A stretch of DNA of 64,000 nt. Origin: Trileptium ribeirensis (Eukaryota; Nematoda; Enoplea; Enoplida; Thoracostomopsidae). The notes under the pieces are model-generated. The model made no database searches. It saw only the letters and a list, made by a program, of their open reading frames with translations, and was not told where the DNA came from. The translations under genes were made by a program, and so were the position numbers. How positions within the stretch are numbered: the first letter of the stretch is position 1; each line of letters starts with the position of its first letter. Shown piece after piece: positions 41,801-48,112 of the stretch. The stretch is taken from contig JASANE010012062.1 in NCBI GenBank assembly GCA_030248225.1, positions 59,736 through 123,735 on the forward strand. The letters are read 5' to 3'.

Positions 41801-44800
41801 CGTATCATTATAACTGTAAGAATTGTGCAAAATCATGGCAGATTTCGGCGCTTTTACGGCCTCCACCAGCACAATATACGGTACAAATAGAATGATCATA
41901 AACGATATAAAATCATAATGAATTACAGGCGCTTTTATGGCCTTTACAATGCAAAAGTACGGTATGAACATGATACAAAGATAACATCTCTATATACATA
42001 TATATATATAAGTATATCTGGTCAGCAAATATCATTCGAATCGAACTGACAAACTGTGTAAGTATACCTGAAAATATGTATGAGCATCGATGGTAATACC
42101 ACTGGTATACACGTACATAAAGCGGTCATGATTATCCGAATAGAATACGTAACAAGTGTCTTTATGGCCATCGAACAAGGTACAATAAAACGATGGTACT
42201 ACACATATAGATAGATATATACGCGATTTAAGTATACCAACGAGCCTTCGTGGACCTACGATCAATAATTATCTAACTATATACGTATAGACGGTGACGT
42301 ATTTCGATGATTCTTCATCCCTAACACGTTAGTAACGATATCCCTTTTGATTACAAAAACTATAGGCGGTGCGGGCCGAACTATGACAAAAATCTTTGGT
42401 TCGTAGCGAGGTTAATGGACGTAACGATTCATGATCTGTACTAACTATACACGGTTTATAAATAAGGTGGCGGCGGAGTCTTGTGGTCAGTTCGTATACA
42501 CGGGGGAAATCGACTTGTATCTTTGCTTGCGCACAGAGGTTATATATTGATTCTAATCCGTATTCCGGAGCTACAGTGGGTTTCTTACCCGATTGGGTTA
42601 TTTCCATGTGGTGTTCTACGTTGGGGAACATTCGCAATTAAATTCGAAAATGTTGACCATTACGCTATGGCCAGGATTATTAGGGAATTCGCCAAAATGT
42701 TGGCCACTATACATTGGGACAAGATTATTGGTATTCGAAAAAATGTTGACCATTACACTGTGGACAAGATTAATTGTGTTCGACAAAATGTTGGCCATTG
42801 GACTGTGGTCAGGATTATTGTAAATGTTGGCCATTAGAATGTGGCCAGGATTATGGGTTTTCAATAAAAGGTTGCCATTAGGTTGTGGCCAAGATTAATC
42901 CACCTCGTAACGATCCGTATGGATCTGTTACACATAGGTATTACTTAAGCAATGCTTATTGTTTTTGGCTTATATGCGTGCGTTAAATTTCGTACTGTTA
43001 GAGATGAATTAATACCATTTCCTTTTGCCTCACCTTTCATATTGATTTGTTATTTTACGGATTATCGTAACGTGATTAATACAGAAAATCTGTCTTTAAA
43101 TGATATACAACACCACTTTTTTATTTACGATTTCATTTCCAGCAATGCGGCGTGTACCTTCTGCAAAGTTGGGGGGCGTTGGGGTCCTGGTATTTTCCGC
43201 GCACCCCCGTTGGCTGCACCACCTCTGTAAAAACACCACGAAGTGACATAAAAAATTGACAAGTTTTACAAAAACTTTTTTCCGAAGTTAAAAATTTGAC
43301 TAATTCAGCAAAGAATTGCTTTAAAAGTTGTTTTTATCCTCAAAAAAGACGTTTTTGCACAGTTTTTAAACCTATTTATTAAATTAAATATTTTAGCGCT
43401 TTTCGTTGAAAAATATTAAATTTTGAAAATTGTTAAATTTCGACTCTAAGTTCAACCCGGGGGCTATCCAAGTTCACGCCCTCCTGTCAAAATTAGGTGC
43501 CCTTAATTTCGATCCACCCCCCCCCGGGTCATGCCCTGGCAATCTTTTTAGCGAACAGAAAACCCAGTTTGTTTTGTTTATAGTAATTTTCGTAGTAAAA
43601 TGTTCGTATATTCGTTTTGTATTACAGTGTTCTCGATATGCTGCGGTATCACAAGTTCACAATAGGCCAAGCTTGGGTGCCGGAATTTGGTTCTCCAGAA
43701 AAGCCGGATGAATTCGAATACTTGATAAAGTACTAAAGTTATTGAAATGGAGTGAGCGGAGTTCCTACTCAGGGCGCTAAAGGAAAATCGTGAAAATTTC
43801 GTATTTGTCGCAGTCATTCAAAAGAATCGGATCATCGAGATCTCCAATTTTGCTGAAAGCTGCGTTTTTGTGGCCACTCACTGGGCCGCTGTGCGCCCCA
43901 ATATGGTTCGTCGAACCTTTGCCAGAAATATCGATTTTTTTTAATTTCGACGTGCTATTGAACGTTTTACCTTACAATGAGTGTACATTAGGTTATTAAG
44001 CACACCGTTATCTATATTTCAACTTGATTATATACAACGACTTGACTATGCATCTGGCTTCTCCATTCACTGAAAATTTTGCCGGGAGGGCATAAACGAG
44101 ACCTCCTTGGTTCGGAACTGGGGGCGCCGAATTTTGCCGTAGAATGTGAACATGGGGGGCTGTGCTGGCTGGAATAGGGGGTCGAAATTTAAAAATGCTC
44201 AAAAACGCTAAAATCATTAATAAATAGCCTCAGGGTTAAAACAATTTTTCAATCAATTTTTTGCTGAATTTAGTCAAATCTTTAACTTCGGAATGGGATT
44301 TTTGTATAAAAAATTTCATGTCATCTGTGGTTTCTTTTACGGGTGGTAGCTAATAATTTTTCCAGGGGACTTTTTTATGTGGGGGGAGCAAAATTTTTTC
44401 CAGGGGGTCCAACCAGAGGCGTCAATTTTTATGCCAGGGGGCACCGAAAAATGGTAATGGTGCCGCCGCCACCCCCACTTTTGAGAAGCCAGTGCATGTA
44501 AATGTAAAAAAGATTTTAATCGATTTTATTTTTAGCCAATCGTTGAAGCTGCTTTTGTGTATTTTTGTTGCTACATGAGAAGTAATTACAGCTGCTAAAA
44601 TTAGGACGTACAATCTTCATTGCACTGTTTATTCGATTTTTGTTGTGTACTGAATTTCTTAGTTAAGAATTGGAATACAAAAAAAATTGAACAATAGAAA
44701 ATACAAACGTATTGCAAAGCCGGCTTTTCAGATTTTGAAACAGTGCTGTTTCTGACGTTTTTATTAAGATTATTATCAAATTCTGATCAGATTTTATCTA

Positions 44801-47800
44801 GAATGTGTTCAAATTTTAAACAAATTCTATACAGATTTTGAATTGAAATTCTGACCGTGTGAACACGAACTGAAACAAATGGATTATTGCTTGTCACGTT
44901 TGTAAATTGTAGTCTTGTGTGAATTTTCTAATTCTCACAAATTATGATAGCAGAAATAACATCTTTTGTAAATCTTTATCATTTTCCTTATTTTGGTTTA
45001 AGACGATTGCATTTTGTGAACATGCACATAAGGGGAAGACTTCTTTTATTTAGGTTTCGTCTCAATAATAAATTTATAGAATTTACATTTAGTCTACTAG
45101 AATAGCTGTCTCTTGTTGAACATTTTAGATATTCTCCATTACACAACATTAGAGCTCCGCAAAATATATCCTGCTCAAAATATCCGCCAATATGCTTCTT
45201 CTAACTGCAGATGTTGACGACTGAATAGTACCGTCGCATATCACAATGAACTACATACCGTAGCCCAACTTTTTCATACCGTTCACGATTCAGCGATACA
45301 GGTAAACTTCCAATGTTTTGTTTTAACATTCTGAAAAGTTATCAGTTTGTGGGCTGAGCTCGCTGTTTGCTCGTAGGGTAATCTTTTTTCGGCGCTGTAA
45401 CTTGTATAGAACATACATTGTATTCTGCCTTATATGTTGTGCCTTATACACTCTACATTATTATGACTATCGACAAGTTAGATGATAAACAACAATATGT
45501 TTTTAAATATATGAGCAGCTGAATTTTTTAAGTGTACGTATGTGTAGAAATCTGAAATTGGGCTCGAAATTACAGGGTTATGGCCTAAAAAGTGAAAGGA
45601 TCAGAGTCGTAGCTAATATTTTAACCGTCTGCAGAAAACTATGATCGATAGCTTTTTACAACTAGTAGGAAGAAACGAACTCATATTTTATTTCAGCACC
45701 GTTCATGCTATCTTTAATTCAGTATAATGTGAAATTTTCAATTGAGCTCTTGCTTACCAAATTGAGTGCATTTACTGTTAATAACTGTGCTACATCGCTC
45801 CTCAGGTTTATTATTTGAAATAATATTGTAACCATATAGATGTTTGCGGATCCATTTTTGGTGTGATAAACCAACGAAGGGACGAGAATTGTCCCAAATA
45901 AGTAGCCCTGAAGTATAATTATTTTTTGGCGACTGCTGGGGTTATGGATGTATTATACGTGAAGCTATAAATTACAAAATTAGTGTTTCTACTGTTTTCT
46001 ACAATAACTGTTTTTACGTTTGTAATGTTCAATCGTTGCAAGTCCTATTGGGCTAGGCACATCACAGACATGGGTAGGGACATTCGGCTATGCTTAGTGG
46101 TTGCATGTTTATGCCGATTTTTATTGCAATTAATTGCTGTGCAGAAAGAATTTACATGACTTTCACGATACTTTATAAGGCTTCTTTATTGAACCGTTGC
46201 AGATAAAAACAGGAATGTAAGAATTAAAGGAACTTAAACTTAGTGTTTCAAGGTTAGGTTTTCGTACAATTTATGCTGGACCATAAAAATTTCCACTTTT
46301 TTCAAGCTAAACTTTTTTGACAAAGATACAGATTGATCATACACGAATTAACCTAACCTTGAGGGAGATTTTAAGCAGTGATCAAATGCAAAACATCATA
46401 ATATACTTCGGAAGTATAACCTCAGCATCTTCGGTCGAAGTTTTCGCACTGCTGTGCAGAATTGTCTGAAGTTCCATCATTCCTAACTGTGGTTGTTTCA
46501 GAGTGCATTATATATGATTTAATAAGGATGCGACCTTGTAAACGGACAAAGTTTTGCGTACGCACAAATTATGCGTGATCAAAAAAGAGCAACTTGGATA
46601 GTTTTGATCGAAACGCTGCTATGCTTGACGTTGCTGTATTCATAAATCGCTATAGTTTATGGCTTAGAATAATTAGAAAATTATTTTTGGATGAGTCTTT
46701 TTGGAATTATTGTGGGAACGTTGTAGCCATGTTAAATCGTTGTTATGTTAACATTTCAAGTTATTTTTGTATTTTGTGCGTAATTTTATCTTTCCTGTCG
46801 CAGAGCGATAAACCAAGTGAAGAGTGGTTGTTCTTAGCGGGAATAGCGACTTTTACTGGTGATATAGTAACCGTATATCGGGAGCTAGAGCATTAAGGTA
46901 TCAGCTTGAGTCATTTTGGTGTTTTCGGCACCAATTTATGTATTCTATGTCATGTAACGTGATACACTAAGCGAAAAAAATTGTTTTGAGCGAGGAACGG
47001 TGACTTTGGCTGACGATGTAGTAATTGTACGTCGTTTTGATTTCTGATTTCAGCGCGTAAAAGTGTCAGTTGGAATCATTTTGGTGTTTTTGGATGAATA
47101 TAAAAGGAAAAACAAAGAATGCAATAATTTTGCTGGTCAATTGCTGTTTGCGAAAAATCTGCGCGAAATCCCTGTTTATAAAAGAAAACTAAACATTGAT
47201 AACACCATGTTACAGCGTATGTTAAGCATATCTTCAAAATAGCAAAAAAATTTTGAAGCAGTTACGGGGGTTTCACCTAACCTAATCCGAGGCAATTTTA
47301 GTATTATTAAATAACGTTTATTATTCGTTGCGTTTTATAAAACCTAATAATGTAGCAAAAGTGGAAACAGGGATGTCACAACCTACCAAGGTCATTTTAG
47401 CTATTGAATACATTATTAAGTATTGCTTATTACCCAGTTTAACAAAATTTAATAGTTATGTAACTTAAAGGTAAGAACAGGATTTCACATATAACCTCGT
47501 CCAGGGTTATGTTAGCTTCTGAATGTATTACTAAACATTACTAAGCATTTCTGGTTATTACTCATCTTGTCTGATAAAATCTAATAACGTGATAAAAGGG
47601 AAAGAACATTGGTTTACATACTCTAATTCATGGTCATTTTAGCGACTACATTCTCGGCTTGAATAAAGCATGCTGTTAAAGTATTTTTTTCTAATAAAAA
47701 TACGTCACCTCGCGAACTGAAATGGCATTTTTCCGATAAAATACATTTTCAACGCAGGGGGTTCTTTTTACTTGCCTGTACATTGCAATTTTTCCTTCTA

Positions 47801-47941
47801 GTAAAACTATGATTGACAAAATTAACATGTATGCAGTGAACAAAGCTCAATAGTATTCTATTCGTATTTCAGAAAAATCCATTATTAATTCGTGTGGAAA
47901 CCAAAGCTGGTCATGGCGCCGGTAAACCGACGAAGAAAGTG
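8696..47941 (+). CDS. PREP: Prolyl endopeptidase (prolyl oligopeptidase) gene, partial, 14 exons with one disrupted
   Basis: Fourteen exons joined by canonical GT-AG introns in compatible phases give about 500 residues that match vertebrate PREP end to end from about residue 193 to 692 of 710. PREP is a cytosolic serine peptidase cleaving after proline in short peptides: a beta-propeller gate plus an alpha/beta-hydrolase domain. Visible here are propeller blades, the oxyanion Tyr in YAYGGF, the nucleophile Ser in GGSNGG, the S1 Trp in GQAW and the catalytic His in KAGHGAGKP. The Asp exon (45,129-45,301) is broken in this orientation; an intact copy sits on the minus strand at 59,300-59,459. 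The N-terminal exons (about 190 residues) and the last exon (about 20 residues) are not found. A large intron (33,538-43,627) holds element A. Confidence 0.95.
8836..10400 (+). other. Intron of PREP
   Basis: No gene seen. At about 9,740-9,835 a roughly 46-bp unit (GCCCTCAGG...TTTCC-CCAG) occurs twice in tandem. Confidence 0.6.
10401..10516 (+). CDS. PREP: PREP exon b (propeller)
   Basis: After acceptor ACATTTCAG. Completes a Val codon, then [21 protein letters not shown] and [10 protein letters not shown], matching the human segment SDDGRYVLLSIREGCDP. Ends in phase 1 at donor GTGAGT. Confidence 0.95.
10955..11122. repeat. GCTCGTTGTTCGTTC minisatellite
   Basis: A degenerate array of about 15-bp CGCTCGTTGTTCGTT units inside a PREP intron. 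The + strand repeats TTCG/CTCG steps and gives a Leu/Cys/Ser-rich chance reading frame that I do not treat as coding. Confidence 0.8.
11460..11509 (+). CDS. PREP: PREP exon c (short propeller exon)
   Basis: Only 50 bp. After acceptor TCTTTAG it completes a Glu codon split by the intron and reads [16 protein letters not shown], aligning with human KWVKLIDNFEGEYD. Donor GTGAGA, phase 0. Its support is that it restores both the frame and the protein alignment between its neighbours. Confidence 0.9.
11510..12896 (+). other. Intron of PREP, C/T-rich degenerate repeats
   Basis: No gene. Around 11,640-12,100 and 12,700-12,850 there are phrases such as CCCCCTGGCAAAATTTT that recur at 14,150-14,340 and in the host segment at 43,440-43,560 and 44,070-44,160, so an old dispersed repeat is likely. 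Confidence 0.5.
12897..13193 (+). repeat. Tandem duplication, 160-bp period
   Basis: Two units beginning AAGTCTAGRCGATTTTTCC at 12,897 and 13,057. Both contain ACTTCGATATTTA and AATGGTCTTCAGCCCTAG and end in GTTAGTTAG. Confidence 0.8.
13194..13350 (+). repeat. Fragment of the TAATTAGC-rich dispersed repeat
   Basis: Contains ACTAATTAGC, GATAAAATAATAGAG, ATTCATGACCAGCGATATCGAAAA and AAAATTAGCAATTTTAAGGTGAT. The same order of phrases appears at about 20,250-20,360, so this is a second partial copy. Confidence 0.7.
13844..14052. mobile_element. Small MITE with perfect 23-bp terminal inverted repeats
   Basis: Positions 13,844-13,866 (starting AGTTACAATCAG, ending AAGTGCT) are the exact reverse complement of 14,030-14,052. 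The 209-bp unit has no coding capacity. It interrupts TAATTAGC-rich repeat sequence. A TA lies directly outside the left end and one base outside the right end, which would suit a Tc1/mariner-type target but is not an exact match. Confidence 0.85.
14142..14369. mobile_element. Short inverted-repeat element, 13-bp TIRs
   Basis: TGGCTAGTCCAAA at 14,142-14,154 is exactly inverted at 14,357-14,369. The interior is C/G-rich and contains a duplicated ACGTCTAAACACGACAAAATCC (two units near 14,226 and 14,260). No clear target-site duplication. Confidence 0.6.
14410..15525. mobile_element. Non-autonomous hAT element, copy 1
   Basis: Starts CAGTGAGTAACCGG and ends CTTCCCTG, with GGTTCC/CCGGAA hexamer arrays just inside both ends. 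Flanking 8-mers CTAATTAA (14,402-14,409) and CTAATCAA (15,526-15,533) form a target-site duplication with one mismatch, as expected for hAT. It has no transposase frame. It is homologous along its length to the element at 28,902 and has jumped into TAATTAGC-rich repeat. Confidence 0.9.
15540..15860 (+). repeat. TAATTAGC-rich repeat flanking hAT copy 1
   Basis: Runs of TTAGTAATTAGGTAATTAATTAA and CTTGCACCTGTCCGATATTAAGCCTTTCAAGCG. The latter is the reverse-complement counterpart of about 7,290-7,400. The hAT insertion at 14,410 splits this repeat from its left half. Confidence 0.65.
15905..17147 (+). repeat. Fold-back repeat family R, full-length copy
   Basis: Left end: TTGTGTGTTGCAGGGGTGAAATC, then CCGTCTGTGTGTGTGATCGGCC. 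Right end: GGCCGGACAGACGGTGGCGAATT, then CTGACGAAAACAAAAACGCTTCGC, which is recognisably the left end inverted. Between them lie units of about 380 bp (starts about 16,072 and 16,449, plus a partial third) with repeated GGTTCCATGGGTACGGGGGTATGACGCC phrases. No coding capacity. A second copy is at 30,479-31,600. Confidence 0.8.
17403..17498 (+). CDS. PREP: PREP exon d (propeller)
   Basis: After acceptor TATTTTCAG. In phase 0 it reads [18 protein letters not shown] then [11 protein letters not shown], aligning with human TNEGTVFTFKTNRQSPN and VINIDFRDPEESK. Ends at donor GTAGGC in phase 0. Confidence 0.95.
17499..19749 (+). other. Intron of PREP
   Basis: No gene recognised. A 62-codon frame near 18,385-18,573 has no PREP match and no suitable splice context. 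Confidence 0.6.
19750..19854 (+). CDS. PREP: PREP exon e (propeller)
   Basis: After acceptor CTTACAG. Reads [20 protein letters not shown] then [10 protein letters not shown], the counterpart of human KWKVLVPEHEKDVLEWVAC and LVLCYLHDVK. Phase 0 at both ends, donor GTAATG. Confidence 0.96.
20200..20664 (+). repeat. Fold-back/TAATTAGC repeat copy
   Basis: GCTAGCTAGCTAAACTAACTAG at the left, several TTAGCTAATTAATTWG tracts, then CGGACAGACGCTGCCGGTATTT and CTGACGAAAACAAAAACGCTTCGC at the right, the same terminal module as at 17,090-17,125. It lies in the intron between exons e and f. Confidence 0.75.
21469..21573 (+). CDS. PREP: PREP exon f (propeller)
   Basis: After acceptor TATTTTAG. Reads [20 protein letters not shown] then [14 protein letters not shown], aligning with human [20 protein letters not shown] and VGYSGQKKDTE. 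Phase 0, donor GTGAGC. Confidence 0.96.
21968..22048 (+). CDS. PREP: PREP exon g
   Basis: After acceptor CTTTCAG. Reads [20 protein letters not shown], matching human IFYQFTSFLSPGIIYHCDL. Phase 0, donor GTATGG. It codes for the end of the propeller before the polypeptide returns to the peptidase domain. Confidence 0.95.
22680..24270 (+). repeat. Degenerate ~175-bp tandem array, interrupted
   Basis: Five units share the anchor TTAAATTAATTTTGGCTGGACAAATTG at about 22,753, 22,925, 23,878, 24,057 and 24,226, followed by TGACTGATACTAGATC and TTATTTTTTGGACAGCCTGACTAT. A different 760-bp segment (about 23,055-23,815) separates units 2 and 3. Non-coding, within a PREP intron. Confidence 0.8.
24271..26800 (+). 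other. Intron of PREP, no gene seen
   Basis: AT-rich. Open frames on either strand (for example 24,739-25,033 minus, 26,137-26,364 plus) show no domain or splice-compatible PREP match. Confidence 0.5.
26801..26914 (+). CDS. PREP: PREP exon h (start of peptidase domain)
   Basis: After acceptor GCGATTTAG. Reads [20 protein letters not shown] then [18 protein letters not shown], matching human [34 protein letters not shown] region. Phase 0, donor GTACGT. Confidence 0.97.
26915..28464 (+). other. Intron of PREP
   Basis: No gene recognised. Overlapping short frames at 27,976-28,343 on both strands have no known domain. Confidence 0.5.
28465..28613 (+). CDS. PREP: PREP exon i (oxyanion Tyr)
   Basis: After acceptor TTATGCAG. 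Reads [20 protein letters not shown] then [20 protein letters not shown] and VRGG. The second Tyr of YAYGGF corresponds to the oxyanion-hole Tyr473 of porcine PREP and the Phe to the S1-lining Phe476. Ends two bases into a Cys codon at donor GTAAGA, so the usual third Gly of RGGGEYG is Cys here. Confidence 0.97.
28902..30077. mobile_element. Non-autonomous hAT element, copy 2
   Basis: Ends CAGGGAGTAACCGGAATTCC and TCGGTTCCGGTTATTCCCTG are inverted, with dense CCGGTT/GGTTCC hexamers at both ends. A perfect 8-bp target-site duplication GTAGCTAG flanks it (28,894-28,901 and 30,078-30,085). At 1,176 bp with no transposase frame it needs a helper. Its exact duplication and intact terminal arrays suggest a younger insertion than copy 1. 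Confidence 0.95.
30479..31600 (+). repeat. Fold-back repeat family R, copy lacking its right end
   Basis: Begins GGAGATTGTGTGTTGCAGGGG as at 15,905 and carries the same ~375-bp internal units (starts about 30,655 and 31,029). It stops at GATAGAGTTACTAG, about 120 bp before the position where the longer copy carries the CGAAAACAAAAACGCTTCGC end. Confidence 0.8.
32037..32153 (+). CDS. PREP: PREP exon j
   Basis: After acceptor TTTTCTAG. Completes the Cys codon, then [20 protein letters not shown] and [19 protein letters not shown], the counterpart of human [22 protein letters not shown]. Ends in phase 2 at donor GTGAGA. Confidence 0.97.
32154..33441 (+). other. Intron of PREP
   Basis: AT-rich, no gene or repeat family recognised. 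Confidence 0.5.
33442..33537 (+). CDS. PREP: PREP exon k (catalytic Ser)
   Basis: After acceptor TTTCACCAG. Reads [20 protein letters not shown] then [17 protein letters not shown] holds the nucleophile (human Ser554) and the adjacent Asn555. Ends in phase 2 within a Gly codon at donor GTAAGA, which pairs with the exon at 43,628. Confidence 0.97.
33538..35100 (+). other. First part of the 10-kb PREP intron
   Basis: AT-rich, no gene or repeat family recognised. Base composition changes near 35,085-35,110 to more G+C-rich sequence, which may mark the left edge of element A. Confidence 0.4.
35101..37295 (+). other. Possible 5' extension of element A
   Basis: More G+C-rich than flanking intron and without a counterpart elsewhere in the window, because copy B is cut at the T-runs. 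An 11-mer CAGTGGATTAA near 35,117 also lies 27 bp inside the element's 3' end in copy B' (48,140, inverted). That is weak support for this being the 5' end. No domain recognised in the short frames. Confidence 0.35.
37950..38640 (+). repeat. ~160-bp tandem array in element A
   Basis: The phrase CCRTCGGGTTTRKGRTTCCGA recurs at 38,081, 38,244 and 38,402, each preceded by a CCCCTTCAAGG-like or CCCCTATCGGG sequence and followed by AAATTCCTGG and an A/T-rich run. The same array is in copy B at 51,787, 51,960 and 52,120. Confidence 0.8.
39227..39972. mobile_element. Non-autonomous hAT element with CCGAATATTCGG arrays
   Basis: Ends TAGGGAACGAC and GTCGTTCCCTA are inverted. Palindromic ATTCGGCCGAAT and CCGAATATTCGG motifs cluster just inside each end. 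An exact 8-bp target-site duplication CTCAATTA flanks it (39,219-39,226 and 39,973-39,980). The homologous position in copy B (52,874-52,881, CTCAACTA) is an empty site. 746 bp, no transposase; a 62-codon frame inside has no recognised domain. Confidence 0.95.
41736..42170 (+). repeat. Phased GGCGCTTTTAYGGCC motifs, copy A
   Basis: The 15-mer occurs at 41,736, 41,847 and 41,928 with a degenerate version near 42,157, separated by AT-rich sequence. Copy B has it at 55,208, 55,294, 55,410, 55,494 (variant) and near 55,690, so the spacing pattern (about 85 or 115 bp) is conserved while the intervening bases differ. Confidence 0.8.
42640..42900 (+). repeat. AATGTTGGCCATTA tandem array at the 3' end of element A
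   Basis: About six units of the form AATGTTGRCCATTACRCTGTGG, CAGGATTATT, TTCGNCAAA with a 45-60-bp period. Equivalent arrays are at 48,140-48,390, 56,210-56,460 and 61,700-61,960. Confidence 0.88.
42907..42931 (+). other. Terminal hairpin of element A
   Basis: GTAACGATCC, loop GTAT, GGATC, bulged T, GTTAC: a 10-bp stem with a 4-base loop, two bases from the boundary where homology with the other element copies ends. Copies B and B' have one mismatch in the outer stem. Confidence 0.75.
43170..44480. repeat. Imperfect inverted repeat enclosing a PREP exon
   Basis: About 43,170-43,560 pairs with about 44,070-44,480 reversed: for example TTCCGAAGTTAAAAATTTGACT on the left and its near-complement at about 44,270-44,290, with GCCCTCCTGTCAAAATT facing GCCCTCCCGGCAAAATT. 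The exon 43,628-43,729 lies in the loop. Duplicated with segment H on the other arm. Confidence 0.75.
43628..43729 (+). CDS. PREP: PREP exon l (S1 Trp)
   Basis: After acceptor ATTACAG. Completes a Gly codon, then [20 protein letters not shown] and [14 protein letters not shown], aligned with human [21 protein letters not shown]. The Trp is the S1-pocket Trp595. Ends in phase 2 at GTACTA. Phase fits the exon at 33,442, so the intron between them, including element A, is spliceable on paper. An open copy is at 60,864-60,965 on the minus strand. Confidence 0.95.
43730..45128 (+). other. Intron of PREP in segment H
   Basis: Contains the right half of the fold-back pair and AT-rich unique sequence; nothing else recognised. 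Confidence 0.5.
45129..45301 (+). pseudogene. PREP: PREP exon m (catalytic Asp), broken left copy
   Basis: Begins after acceptor TTTTAG with [14 protein letters not shown], collinear with human YSPLHNVKLP, then loses the frame. Against the intact 160-bp copy at 59,300-59,459 it is 13 bp longer, with inserts near 45,175, 45,193, 45,255 and 45,266. It reads TAA after PPICFF, and once realigned a TGA replaces the substrate-binding Arg after the Asp. The catalytic Asp region reads ADVDD instead of ADHDD when realigned. Over about 110 bp it is far more diverged than its flanks. A transcript using it would be truncated before the catalytic Asp and His. Confidence 0.88.
45302..47872 (+). other. Intron of PREP in segment H
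   Basis: AT-rich. Contains the 100-codon frame 46,594-46,896 (mirrored at 57,708-58,010), for which I see no domain and no splice context. Otherwise nothing recognised. Confidence 0.5.
47873..47941 (+). CDS. PREP: PREP exon n (catalytic His), left copy
   Basis: After acceptor GTATTTCAG. Reads [23 protein letters not shown], matching human [20 protein letters not shown]. The His corresponds to catalytic His680. Phase 0 at both ends, donor GTAAGT. The final exon of about 20 residues (human EEVSDMFAFIARCL region) is not found; 171 bp downstream the sequence enters element B'. Confidence 0.96.
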
Positions 47942-48112
47942 GTAAGTATACTTCATCTGAAATATGAAATTTATAATGTCTTGGCGGCCTCTTGCACTGT
48001 CACCCTTGCAATCAGCCATTCATATCGCTTACAGCCAATGGAATTGTTGCGTTGTGGTTGCCTTTTTTACGCTACTGAAATGCCAGAAGTGTAGGTAAAA
48101 CAGATATTGTTA

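Larger units (their letters stand above)
37296..42933 (+). mobile_element. Unclassified modular repeat, copy A
   Basis: Homologous to 51,036-56,492 in the same order and orientation from CGATGCCTCRTCGG through to the end CGTAACGATCCGTATGGATC. It contains a ~160-bp array (37,950-38,640), a region with phased GGCGCTTTTAYGGCC motifs (41,736-42,170), a ~45-60-bp array (42,640-42,900) and a terminal hairpin. No reading frame above about 130 codons and no transposase, RT or replicase motif. Interrupted by a hAT at 39,227. I cannot assign it to a class. Confidence 0.85.
42934..48112 (+). repeat. Host segment H, left copy (3' part of PREP)
   Basis: 5,179 bp of PREP intron and exon sequence, present again inverted at 56,493-61,669 (5,177 bp). 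It is bounded on both sides by the 3' ends of element copies in opposite orientation, like the cargo of a composite element. It carries exons at 43,628, 45,129 and 47,873. A 100-codon frame at 46,594-46,896 within the intron is unchanged at protein level in the other copy but has no recognised domain. Confidence 0.93.

Noticed and set aside
41701..42170. CRISPR-like regular repeats
   Set aside because: The repeated unit is a 15-mer in a eukaryotic dispersed repeat, with related rather than unique spacers.
37296..42933. Element A/B as a Helitron because of its 3' hairpin
   Set aside because: No CTRR 3' end, no TC 5' end seen, insertion not between A and T, and no Rep/helicase motif.
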